In this document: piece by piece, positions 1-7,781 of the stretch
Layout: every line of letters starts with the position of its first letter
How positions within the stretch are numbered: the first letter of the stretch is position 1
Assembly (NCBI GenBank): GCA_964469165.1
Contig: CAYXXZ010000028.1
Coordinates: 1-31,663 of the forward strand
Reading direction: 5' to 3'
Source of the DNA: CAYXXZ01 sp964469165
GTDB lineage: Bacteria > Pseudomonadota > Gammaproteobacteria > Pseudomonadales > Porticoccaceae
DNA length: 31,663 nucleotides
Translations under genes and position numbers: made by a program
Notes under the pieces: generated by a model
The model's input: only the letters and a program-made list of their open reading frames with translations
Told to the model about the DNA's origin: nothing
The model's database searches: none

Positions 1-83
1 GCTGACTCCTGCGACAGCCCTTGTTCGAGCACCAGCTTAACCGCCTCGGCCCGGAGCTCCGGTGAATAACTCTGGTTCTTCAT
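1..83 (-). CDS. IS3-family transposase OrfA, N-terminal part (runs off the left edge)
   Basis: Read on the minus strand from an ATG at 83, this encodes MKNQSYSPELRAEAVKLVLE followed by QGLSQES. That is the typical start of the helix-turn-helix OrfA protein of IS3-family elements, which binds the terminal inverted repeats and is normally joined to the OrfB integrase by programmed frameshifting. Only about 27 residues lie in the window, so whether the element is intact cannot be judged. The upstream stretch on the same strand up to about 134 (beginning TGACAAAAAGGGAAACTCCT) would be the left inverted repeat, because IS3 elements begin with TG; that boundary is inferred. Confidence 0.75.
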   Translation of the reverse strand, partial: MKNQSYSPELRAEAVKLVLEQGLSQES

Positions 84-108
84 CTCATACCTCGCTTAGT
101 AGATTCTA

Positions 109-134
109 CCAAACAGGAGTTTCCCTTTTTGTCA
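109..134 (-). repeat. Putative terminal inverted repeat of the IS3-family element
   Basis: On the minus strand this reads TGACAAAAAGGGAAACTCCT and onward. It starts with the TG dinucleotide usual for IS3 ends and lies about 26 to 50 bp before orfA, a normal leader length. The opposite end is outside the window, so the repeat could not be matched. Confidence 0.4.
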
Positions 135-603
135 GGCTACTTCATACAGCTTCCAACTGCTGGGACATATCACCTCAGAGGTACGGAATTGGGGCCGGCA
201 AGCCAGCGGCAGATAGGGGGTGCGTGTAACTTATGTCACCGGTTCAAAGTGTTACCTATGTGGTGGTTGCGCACGCCACCGTCCGTGCTAGGTCTTCCCC
301 ATCGAAGCAATCACCACGCCCAGTACGAAATTTAAGCTGGTTTAGATTGTACCCTGTATGGATAGGTCTCTTTCTCCCCTGTGTGATGTAAGTGCTTGGT
401 TGTTCTTACTTTATGCACAGGATAGGACCTATTTCAAGCCCCGCCGATGAAATTGCCGGACTATAGATTTTTAAGAAGAGTCATAAAAAATTGCAAGATT
501 CCTTGCAATCTATTCTATTAAGAGATAGCTTTGTCTCATATCAAAACAAGTATGGCATGCGATTGTGTGCCCCCTTAGGTTTAACGTGTTTAGCAATATA
601 ACT
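135..603. other. Non-coding stretch with IS-end-like repeats and one palindrome
   Basis: No convincing gene is visible; the 68-codon open frame at 129-335 has no recognisable product. Around 221-263 there are imperfect direct repeats (GTAACTTATGTCACCGG, then GTGTTACCTATGTGGTGG) of the kind seen at the ends of IS481/IS21-like elements, so this may be a fragment of another element. From about 460 the DNA is AT-rich and probably holds the promoter of the downstream phosphotransferase gene. Confidence 0.4.
490..509. promoter_or_regulatory. Palindrome upstream of the phosphotransferase gene
   Basis: ATTGCAAG and CTTGCAAT form perfect 8-bp arms around a 4-base centre, about 95 bp before the chosen start at 604. 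It could be an operator or a small hairpin. There is no T-run, so a terminator is unlikely. Confidence 0.35.
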
Positions 604-1686
604 ATGAGCAATAAAAACCCTATATCAGTAGCTTTTAATAGAAATCTGCCAGAGAGCCGATTGAAGTTCGAATCATGGCTACAAACACAGATTCCAGGTG
701 TAGAAAGGTTACAAGTTGTTCACTTTGATAGGCCGGTTAGTATGGGGCTTTCAAATGAACTGATTAGTGCAGATGTCGAGTGGCTCGTAGATGGTCAGCG
801 ACAATATGGCCAATTTATGATTCGCGTGGATCCTGTTAACTATCGCAAACGACGTGTATCGAATTTAAAAAGGGAGTTTGCGGTTCAAAAACATCTGGAG
901 GGTTCCAGGATACCTGTCGTAAAAATGCATTGGTACTGCGAAGACCCAGATGTTTTGGGAGCTGAATTTTATGTAATGCAGCGCATGAGTGGCCGAGTAC
1001 TGAGTGATGATCCACCCTATTCTAAGGAGGGATGGTTTGCGGACCTTGATGCCGCAGAGCGGCGAACGGTGTGGTTGAACGCTTTGAAGACAATGTGCCT
1101 TATTCACACAGCGGATCCCGATGAGTTTGTTTTCTTGCGGCGCAACAATTCTGATGGACTTGAACTTCAGCAGGAGGTCCGTCATTGGCGTTGGACCTAC
1201 GAATGGGCGACATCGGGTAGGCCAAACCCTGTGGCTGAGCGAGGATGGGCTTGGTTGATGCAGAATATTCCAACCGACTATCCGCGTGGACTCTGTTGGG
1301 GAGACGCCTATCCACGAAACATGATGTTCGAAGGCCTAGAATGTATCGCAGTGCTTGACTGGGAGGATGTCTCGTTAAGTAGTCCATTGCTTGATCTGGC
1401 GCGGTGGTTGTTGGCGGATCGAATTCTTGCTGAATGGGGTTATCCACGCTTGGAGGGTGTGCTTGAGCCTAGTGAATTGCTTAGTACCTGGCGAATGATC
1501 ACTGGTTACTCCGATGAAACACTGCCTTGGTTTCAGCTCCTTAACTACTGTGCTGGTGCCGGCAATTTGGCTCGAGTCGAGCGACTGCAGGCTGAGATGT
1601 TTGGGAAACCGGTTAGTGCAGAGGCGCGATCAATCGAGTTTCTTAACAGTATCATCAGTGAGGTGCTTGAGCTGGTTGGCGCATGA
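604..1686 (+). CDS. APH-family phosphotransferase (COG3173 type)
   Basis: The product is a predicted soluble small-molecule kinase of 360 residues. The C-terminal half has the Brenner-type catalytic motif LCWGDAYPRN (about 230-239, catalytic Asp 234 and Asn 239) and the metal-binding segment VLDWED (Asp about 252). WGD in place of the classical HGD is normal for the COG3173 subgroup related to the kinase domain of ACAD10/11, so this is not taken as antibiotic resistance. The frame is also open from a GTG at 565. ATG 604 was chosen because the family similarity starts there, though neither start has a strong ribosome-binding site. Genes of this subgroup often sit in lipid, terpenoid or steroid catabolic clusters with TonB receptors, which fits the next gene. 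The substrate is unknown. Confidence 0.82.
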   Translation: MSNKNPISVAFNRNLPESRLKFESWLQTQIPGVERLQVVHFDRPVSMGLSNELISADVEWLVDGQRQYGQFMIRVDPVNYRKRRVSNLKREFAVQKHLEGSRIPVVKMHWYCEDPDVLGAEFYVMQRMSGRVLSDDPPYSKEGWFADLDAAERRTVWLNALKTMCLIHTADPDEFVFLRRNNSDGLELQQEVRHWRWTYEWATSGRPNPVAERGWAWLMQNIPTDYPRGLCWGDAYPRNMMFEGLECIAVLDWEDVSLSSPLLDLARWLLADRILAEWGYPRLEGVLEPSELLSTWRMITGYSDETLPWFQLLNYCAGAGNLARVERLQAEMFGKPVSAEARSIEFLNSIISEVLELVGA

Positions 1687-2086
1687 TAGCCCTAAGTACT
1701 TCTGCTTGAAGCTCTGTTTTTTAAAAGACTGCGAGTGTATTCAATGAGTTGAGTCTGATATATAAAATCGGCGTGTCGATTTTTATAATTTAAAAAATTA
1801 ATATGATTTTTCAATGGATTACTACAGTATTTTTAATTGCAATTTCTGTGTAACTATTACGTAGGATTGTAGCCGAATCCTCCAATACCGTATTGTGATA
1901 GCTATGGATTTCTAAAGGTGGGGGCGCAAAGCTAATGATACATTTCATATGTATGGCTATAGAAATGACATATTCTCAAAAAATTTAACAGTGGTATATG
2001 TATTATCTATGGATTGATAGTGGAGCTGCTTTGGCCGCTATGATCTAAAACTCAACATAAATGAAAAATAAGTGGAGAGCGCATTC
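1687..2086. promoter_or_regulatory. AT-rich intergenic region upstream of TonB receptor 1
   Basis: These 400 bp hold no gene I can support. They include a 17-bp palindrome at 1938-1954 (ATACAT, five bases, ATGTAT) that could bind a dimeric repressor such as the nearby TetR protein. A weak sigma70-like pair is present: TTGATA at 2014-2019 and TATGAT at 2039-2044, separated by 19 bases, which is longer than ideal. The low GC contrasts with the genes to the right of 7.7 kb. Confidence 0.35.
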
Positions 2087-4273
2087 ATGAATAAAACCTT
2101 GTTTGCTACAAGCATCGTGCTAGGGACATTCACCATGTCCACAGTTTTTGCTCAAAATGCATCGAATACTGTTGCACTTGAGGAGATTATTGTAACCGCG
2201 CAAAAGCGTGATCAGAATCTCCAGGAGGTACCATTAGCTATTACCGCGCTTACTGCTACCGCATTGTCTACCAATAATATCAATCAGGCGATTGACCTCT
2301 CCAAGGTAGTGCCTTCATTGGTGATGACTCAGGCATCTGGCGCCATAGTCCCTTTTCTCCGTGGTATCGGCAATCCATCCAATGGGCAAGGTATTGAGGG
2401 CAGCACAGCCATGTACATCGACGGTATCTATTATCAACGCCTGTCACCATTGTATTTCAAGTTGAACAATATAGATCGAGTCGAGGTTCTCAAGGGGCCT
2501 CAAGGTACGCTCTTTGGGCGAAACGCCGTCGGGGGAGTAATCCATATTGTCACTCGTGACCCGAGCCCCGAGCCGGAGTTGCATGTTGAGGTTGGCTACG
2601 GCAACTACGACACCGCCAGCACTAGCCTCTATGGATCAACTCCGATCACAGAGGATCTTGCGATAGATTTGGGGATCGTCCACAGTCACCAGTCCGAGGG
2701 GTGGGGGAAAAACGTCACAACTGGAGGAGAGTATGGCTGGGAACGTGCAACCGCTGTACGCTCCAAGTTAGTGTGGACGCCTAGTGATGCTACGTCGATC
2801 AACTTCGCTGCAGATTACAATCGACTGCGTAGCACTCTCGGCATTCCGGGTCTCGGCTATCGCGGCACCACGCAGGGCAATCTAATGCCGCCATTCGAGC
2901 TTTATCGGCCGGAGGATATCGGGTTTTATGACTCGCGAGGGAATATAGATTCGGTCGTTGGTGGTGAAGCAGCTGGAGTCACTGCGATTATCCGCCATGA
3001 CTTCGGGTCGGTTACTGGTGTGAGTTTGACGAACTACAACCGTGGCAAAGATATCTTCTTCATGGATGCGGATTACACTCCGCAAAATGCAGTAATTATA
3101 GATCTGTCAACTCACCGTAAGCAGTTTAGCCAGGAGTTCCAATTGTTGTCGAACCCCGATAGTCCTATTCAGTGGCTCATTGGTCTCTATCACTTGGATA
3201 TCACCACGGAGCACAGACCTGCTTCATTTACGGGACAAGCATTTTCCAATAACACGCAATTAATCTATGGGGCTCAAGAGGTCGAGTCTAATGCAGCTTT
3301 TATACAGTCAACTATCCCTGTGTGGGAGAAGACAAACTTGACTGGAGGTATTCGCTACACACGCGATAAAGTACATAATTATGGCCATACTGACTTAATG
3401 ACGACAGCTGGCATTGTGACACCTGGAGTCAATATTGATCAGTCGACGAATTTCGATAAAATCACTCATAAGGTGTCACTGGACCATCATTTCACGGAAG
3501 AAATCATGGGGTACGCATCCTATAGCCGAGGCTTCAAGTCTGGGACGTATCGAATCACTCCTGTCGTCCCCGGGCCGCCGGCACAACCTGAGGTTCTAGA
3601 TGCTTACGAAATCGGCGTGAAGAGCGAGCTGTTAAATCGGCGCCTGACTCTTAATGCTGCAATTTTTTATTATGATCTCCAAGATCCGCAGGTATCTCGC
3701 TACCAGGCCGCTGCTTTGGGGCCCAGTCTCGTTACTTACATTAACGCAGACAGTGGCGAGGTCACCGGCTTCGAGATGGAGGGAGCCGCCGCTTTGACTG
3801 AGCAGCTTACGGCACGCTTTGGTTTTACTGTGCTTGAGTCCAAGTATCGCTCGTTCAGTGACGCACCGTTTGCCAACGTCAACCCAAATCCACCGTTCGG
3901 TAACACACAGAATTTCCCGGGCGATGCGAGTGGAAATTATGCCACGCGCTCGCCAAAGTTCACAGGTTCCATAGGACTAGACTATTGGTTTCCCGTGGGC
4001 CAGGGTGAAGTCCTGATCGCGGGCAATTATTATCATAACGACGGTTTTTTCTGGGATCCGGATAATCGGCTCAAACAAAAATCTTACGGGCTACTGGATG
4101 CCAATATCTCTTATACCCCAAATGCGGGCGACTGGCGCATCGGTATCTGGGGAAAGAATCTGATCGATGAAAAGTACTATTTGTCGGAGAACGAAGCTGG
4201 AGGTCCGAATGGAAGTCCTTCGGCGCCAGCAGCGCCACGTACTTATGGTGTTCAGTTTTCTATTAATTTTTAG
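2087..4273 (+). CDS. TonB-dependent outer-membrane receptor 1
   Basis: This is a 728-residue receptor for energised uptake of a ligand across the outer membrane. Residues 1-22 form a signal peptide ending ..STVFA before QN. A TonB-box/plug start follows (LEEIIVTAQKRDQNLQEVP), then the plug motif IDRVEVLKGPQGTLFGRNAV and a 22-strand-type barrel that ends in a terminal Phe, as expected for BAM recognition. The frame is open from a GTG at 2072, but ATG 2087 is preferred because GGAG lies about 9 bases before it and the signal peptide starts there. The plug (EVPLAITAL) and the near-C-terminal segment DGFFWDPDNRLKQKSYGLL closely resemble TonB receptor 2 at 11.2 kb, so the two are paralogues. The ligand cannot be named. 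Neighbours suggest a catabolic substrate rather than a siderophore. Confidence 0.93.
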   Translation: MNKTLFATSIVLGTFTMSTVFAQNASNTVALEEIIVTAQKRDQNLQEVPLAITALTATALSTNNINQAIDLSKVVPSLVMTQASGAIVPFLRGIGNPSNGQGIEGSTAMYIDGIYYQRLSPLYFKLNNIDRVEVLKGPQGTLFGRNAVGGVIHIVTRDPSPEPELHVEVGYGNYDTASTSLYGSTPITEDLAIDLGIVHSHQSEGWGKNVTTGGEYGWERATAVRSKLVWTPSDATSINFAADYNRLRSTLGIPGLGYRGTTQGNLMPPFELYRPEDIGFYDSRGNIDSVVGGEAAGVTAIIRHDFGSVTGVSLTNYNRGKDIFFMDADYTPQNAVIIDLSTHRKQFSQEFQLLSNPDSPIQWLIGLYHLDITTEHRPASFTGQAFSNNTQLIYGAQEVESNAAFIQSTIPVWEKTNLTGGIRYTRDKVHNYGHTDLMTTAGIVTPGVNIDQSTNFDKITHKVSLDHHFTEEIMGYASYSRGFKSGTYRITPVVPGPPAQPEVLDAYEIGVKSELLNRRLTLNAAIFYYDLQDPQVSRYQAAALGPSLVTYINADSGEVTGFEMEGAAALTEQLTARFGFTVLESKYRSFSDAPFANVNPNPPFGNTQNFPGDASGNYATRSPKFTGSIGLDYWFPVGQGEVLIAGNYYHNDGFFWDPDNRLKQKSYGLLDANISYTPNAGDWRIGIWGKNLIDEKYYLSENEAGGPNGSPSAPAAPRTYGVQFSINF

Positions 4274-4436
4274 TTCTAGCTTAATATAAGGCAAGAGAGG
4301 GATGCCGTACGAGGCCAGTGCACCAGCCGGAATATCTGATAATTTTCTCCAAGGTGCGCGGAACAGGATTTCATAAGATTGGTGCTTGCGTAAAGTAATT
4401 TTTCAAAATTGATCTATTCAATAAGGAGAGGTCGTA

Positions 4437-5450
4437 ATGAGTGATTTGCTTGGATACTTGAAAAGTAACGCCCATGCAGGATTTGACGTAGTTGATAAAA
4501 AAGTTGACTATTTATTGAGTGTGGAGAAGACTCCCGAAGGAATGGAAAATGAGACATTTTTGTGGTCGTTTCAGATTCCTGAGAAAAATTTAATAGGTAT
4601 TGTTTATCTTTGGGTGCATTCTGCGCTGAGAACGACTTCTGCAGGTGTAGTGATATGGCAAGGAGTAAATCGATATCCTCAGGAAATAGAGCATTTTAAC
4701 TATATTCAACATCTCCCTTACCCAGAATCCAGGGGTGACACAATTTTTGTGCCGGGAGTAAATCTCAAGATTAAAATTGTAGAGCCGCTGGTTTCTCATG
4801 TGATTGAGTATAGTCATGCTCCAACAGATACTAGCTTGTTCCTCACTACAAAAGCTTTGCATTCACCAGTTCAGGAAAATGGGAAGTTGCATTATGAGCA
4901 AGCTATGCATATGAAGGGGGAAATGAAGCTAAACGGTGAAAGCTGTTCTGTAGATTGTTATTCTATGCGTGATCATGGCTACAGAGGAGCCAGGTCAGAA
5001 GCTATGACGCTACATCCCCCTGTATCATATGCCAGTGGTGTCAGCGATGATGGCTCGGTAATTTTTAATTTTGGGTGCTCTGACAATCCTTCGAGTAATC
5101 CTCCTTGGTCAGATCACTATTCTCATTCAAATGATGATACTTTTCTTCAGGGGTGGATTTGTCGCGATAATCAGTTGTGCAAAATCACGGAGATAGACAA
5201 AAGTGCCACTTATGATAAGAGTGACTTCTATAGAGAGGTTTCCTGGAAGTGTTTAATGGTAGATGAATTTGGAGAAAAGCACGTAATAAATGCACAGAGA
5301 CGTGCGGCTGTGCCTTGGTGTCCCTGGATGTCTACATTTAACGATTTCTTACTCTTCTCTTTTGAAATGGATGATGGCATCACTGGCTATGGCTGGTATA
5401 ACCAGGCTTACTGGAATGATTATGGACGACTGATAAAGAGTATGGTTTGA
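4437..5450 (+). CDS. CrtC/DUF7064-like lipocalin-fold protein
   Basis: The 337-residue protein has no signal peptide or membrane segment. It resembles the DUF7064/DUF7065 proteins, distant relatives of the CrtC carotenoid hydratase/AttH fold. The diagnostic region is YSMRDHGYRGAR (about 175-186), corresponding to the D-H/R-S-W-G motif of that group. The N-terminal half is rich in beta structure and aromatic residues, consistent with binding a hydrophobic ligand. An AAGGAGAGG ribosome-binding site (4422-4430) precedes the ATG. The gene is unusually AT-rich: two sample lines near its start count 37-38% GC, against about 65% in a sample of the amidohydrolase gene. It lies 163 bp after TonB receptor 1 in the same direction, so it may be co-transcribed. 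Related proteins occur in clusters for steroid or other lipid breakdown, but enzymatic activity is unproven. Confidence 0.65.
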   Translation: MSDLLGYLKSNAHAGFDVVDKKVDYLLSVEKTPEGMENETFLWSFQIPEKNLIGIVYLWVHSALRTTSAGVVIWQGVNRYPQEIEHFNYIQHLPYPESRGDTIFVPGVNLKIKIVEPLVSHVIEYSHAPTDTSLFLTTKALHSPVQENGKLHYEQAMHMKGEMKLNGESCSVDCYSMRDHGYRGARSEAMTLHPPVSYASGVSDDGSVIFNFGCSDNPSSNPPWSDHYSHSNDDTFLQGWICRDNQLCKITEIDKSATYDKSDFYREVSWKCLMVDEFGEKHVINAQRRAAVPWCPWMSTFNDFLLFSFEMDDGITGYGWYNQAYWNDYGRLIKSMV

Positions 5451-5816
5451 AAAATAGGCCGCTGACTCTGAATAGGTTTGTTCAGGTTTGTAATGGTTGA
5501 ATGATGGTTTATGAAGGAGAGTGACCATCTTGGTTGCTGTTGAAAACAAGAGGGTCCTCCTGTAAGCGACAAAGTTTTTGAAGCTTTAGGGTCGCATTTC
5601 TGAAATTTCGGCCACTCTATTCCTGGATTCTAGCGGCGGGAGGACTTCTTGCATTGCGACTTATGAAGAGATAGAGTGCCGCGTATCAAGGCACAGTTGT
5701 GTAGCGTATATTGTAGATTGGTAAGCTTTTGAGCTTCGGCAGAATGGAAGAGAAGGTTCTCAGGTAGCTCATTGGCGTAATTAAAGACACAGAAGTTTTT
5801 GAAGCAGTGATCTCTT
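5451..5816. other. Intergenic region between the DUF7064-like gene and tetR
   Basis: I see no convincing gene in these 366 bp. There is a short in-frame run starting GTG at 5531, right after GAAGGAGA, but it stops after 14 codons. No clear sigma70 pair or terminator hairpin was recognised. Confidence 0.4.
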
Positions 5817-6440
5817 ATGGCTCGTCCCAGTAAAAGACAGGAAGTCCTTGAAGCAGGTGCACTATTATTTGGGCAGCATGGCTTCGATGCCGTCAGTGTG
5901 AAGGAAGTTGCTGATGCTGCGGGAATCCGTCTTCCTTCTCTTTATCGGCACTTCAGCACAAAGCAAGAGCTTTTTGATGAAGTGCTACGCTGGGCATGTC
6001 AGGGTGTGATTACCAGCGAGCGATTTAAGTTTTATAGCTCTGATGCGCTGCCAGAGCAGAAACTGAAGCACTTCGTATACACTGCTGTGCATGTACACGG
6101 CACTCGCCCTTATCTGCGTAAGCTGCTTCAGCAAGCACTTGTGAGCGAAGATCGCCGAACAATCGAGACTATAGTTCACAAGGTCTATGCAGATCAGCAC
6201 TCACTGATGGTTGACGCTATCCGTGTTCTTGATCCGAATTCCGAACCGTACTTCAAGCTCTACATTCTCCTCTCTCTAAGTTTAGGATTCGTGTACCTTC
6301 GCCCATTGCAAGATGTTCTGCGCGCTTTGACAACGCGGGAGCGCAACCCTGAGTTTCTGGCTGCAACAGTGTTGGAGATGACGTTCCCAGATATCGAGTG
6401 GGAGACAGTTTCTCTCGTGGATCTGTCACCTTGCACATAA
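5817..6440 (+). CDS. TetR/AcrR-family transcriptional regulator
   Basis: The 207-residue protein has an N-terminal helix-turn-helix (about residues 7-54) with the classical TetR pattern: an A-x-x-L-F-x-x-x-G-F start (AGALLFGQHGF), then VSVKEVADAAGI and the recognition helix and tail PSLYRHFSTKQELFDEVL. The remaining helical part is the ligand-binding and dimerisation domain. The family are mostly repressors released by small molecules. Its place beside the DUF7064-like gene and TonB receptor 1 suggests it controls them. The ribosome-binding site is weak. The stop lies only about 12 bp from the first recognisable IS66-derived codons, so the last residues could have been altered by the mobile-element event; the protein is nevertheless of normal length. 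Confidence 0.9.
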   Translation: MARPSKRQEVLEAGALLFGQHGFDAVSVKEVADAAGIRLPSLYRHFSTKQELFDEVLRWACQGVITSERFKFYSSDALPEQKLKHFVYTAVHVHGTRPYLRKLLQQALVSEDRRTIETIVHKVYADQHSLMVDAIRVLDPNSEPYFKLYILLSLSLGFVYLRPLQDVLRALTTRERNPEFLAATVLEMTFPDIEWETVSLVDLSPCT

Positions 6441-6451
6441 GCAGGTGCTCC

Positions 6452-7388
6452 CTGGCCCGAACGCCAGCGCCGTCAGCGCGGCTTCTCCGAGCGCCTGCTG
6501 CGTGAGCGGATCGAGCTGATCTCAGCGATGAGGGAAAGACCGATGCGGTCAAAACCTTCTTTACCAAGGTGAAAGAAGAGCTCGGGTACATCCCCGCACA
6601 ACTCAAGGTGCTGGAGTAATGGCAGGAGAAGGCCGTGTTCGAGGAAGATGGTGAACAACGCATCATCGCTGCCTCGCGCGTGTCCCGTGCATCCATTGGG
6701 CAAATGCATCGCCACCCCGGCTTTGCTGGCCTACCTGATCACCTCCAAATATGCCGATGGCCTGCCGTTGTACCGGCAGGAGCAGATGTTCAAGCGCCTG
6801 GGCCACGAACTGAGCCGAACCAATATGGCGCACTGGATCATCCGCCTGGATGAGGTGTTCAAACCGCTGATCCACCTGATGCGGGAGGAGCAGAACAGCG
6901 GCGACTACCTGCAGGCGGACGAGACGCGCATCCAGGTGCTCAAGGAGGACGGCAAAACCGCCCAGTCGGACAAGTGGATGTGGCTGACGCGAGGCGGTCC
7001 GCCCGGTCGGCCCTCGGTCCTGTTCGCCTACGATCCGAGCCGGGCCGGACGCGTTCCCGTGCGCCTGCTCGACGAGTTCCGAGGTGTCCTGCAGGCAGAT
7101 GGCTACTCAGGCTATGCGCAGGTGTGTGCCGCCAGCGGCCTGACCTGGATTGGTTGCTGGGATCATGCTCGGCGCAAGTTCGTCGAAGCGATTCAGGGCG
7201 CCCATGCCAGTGCGACCTGCTACTCTCTGATCGAAACCGCCAAGGCTGACAATCTGGAACCTTCAGCGTACATCCGCTATGTGCTGGAACACATTGCCGA
7301 CGCTGACACACTGGAAAAACTGGAACGACTGCTGCCCTGGAATGTTGATCTGGAGTCGGCTTCAAAAAAAGTGGCGCAGTACAGATAA
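6452..7388 (+). pseudogene. Decayed IS66-family transposase (TnpC)
   Basis: The translation matches IS66 TnpC in pieces. First comes RQRGFSERLLRERIEL (about 6465-6518), then a shifted DEGKTDAVKTFFTKVKEEL with LKVLE, a stop (TAA 6617-6619) where Tyr is expected, and WQEKAVFEEDGEQRIIAAS. Another frameshift near 6680-6690 leads into HPLGKCIATPALLAYLITSK and onward to the end at 7388. The first two Asp motifs are present (QADETRI, QADGYSGY). After DHARRKFVEA at about 7190 the sequence jumps directly to GAHASATCYSLIETAKAD. Intact IS66 proteins have well over 100 residues between these points, including the third catalytic acid. The first part of the protein and the IS66 tnpA/tnpB genes are also absent, so this copy is non-functional. 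Confidence 0.88.
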
Positions 7389-7401
7389 GGGCAAGGGGGT
7401 C

Positions 7402-7418
7402 GGTTTAACGGCGCTTAC
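7402..7418 (-). repeat. Right terminal inverted repeat of the IS66 remnant
   Basis: On the minus strand this reads GTAAGCGCCGTTAAACC. IS66-family ends begin with GTAAGCG, and the site lies 14 bp after the tnpC stop, as expected for the right end. The left partner has been lost. Confidence 0.65.
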
Positions 7419-7584
7419 GTTGTTGTCGGAGTACGGGAAGTTACGGAAGCGTTACTGGGGGCAGCATCTATGGGGGCGGGGCTACTGGGTTGCGAGTAGC
7501 GGTAACGTGACGGACGAAGTGTGGAAAGAGTACATCAAGAATCAGAAGCCGCCGGAGCCGGATGATGACTTTGACGTGGTGTAG
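7419..7584 (+). pseudogene. IS200/IS605-family TnpA, C-terminal fragment
   Basis: The reading frame continuing after the IS66 end encodes LRKRYWGQHLWGRGYW followed by VASSGNVTDEVWKEYI and an acidic tail ending DDDFDVV. This is the C-terminal part of a Y1 (HUH) single-strand transposase of IS200/IS605 type. The N-terminal part with the HUH motif and most of the fold is missing from this side of the IS66 end, so the fragment is inactive. The recognisable match begins immediately after the IS66 terminal repeat, which suggests IS66 inserted within this gene. The 5' half was not found to the left of the IS66 remnant. Confidence 0.82.
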
Positions 7585-7592
7585 CGACAGCC

Positions 7593-7658
7593 ATCGGCCG
7601 CATGGCCGATTGATCCGGCTTTCAGCCGTAACCTGAAGCCACCGGCTTGAGCCGGTGG
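7593..7658. repeat. Right-end hairpins of the IS200/IS605 remnant
   Basis: Two hairpins follow the tnpA stop. The first is ATCGGCC, loop GCAT, GGCCGAT (7593-7610). The second is CCACCGGCT, loop TG, AGCCGGTGG (7639-7658), a perfect 9-bp stem. Subterminal hairpins of this type just after tnpA are the recognition structures at the right end of IS200/IS605 elements. The cleavage site is probably in the TATTCAC just beyond, but that is inference. Confidence 0.7.
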
Positions 7659-7781
7659 AGTATTCACTTGGTGAGTGTTCGAAGAGCTATTGCATCAAGA
7701 TTTAGATCTATTTGCTTTTCAGGCATTATTTGTGATTGAGGTCTTACGTAGCGATAGCTATTCCATGGGAGAGAGGTATTC

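Noticed and set aside
225..250. tRNA T-loop-like GGTTCAAA sequence
   Set aside because: No acceptor, D or anticodon arms could be folded around it. The surroundings look like an IS end.
129..335. 68-codon open frame at the left edge
   Set aside because: No recognisable protein and no ribosome-binding site; it crosses the probable IS boundary and the IS-end-like repeats.
604..1686. Aminoglycoside resistance gene
   Set aside because: The WGD motif and overall pattern fit the COG3173 metabolic subgroup, not known resistance enzymes, and the neighbours are catabolic.
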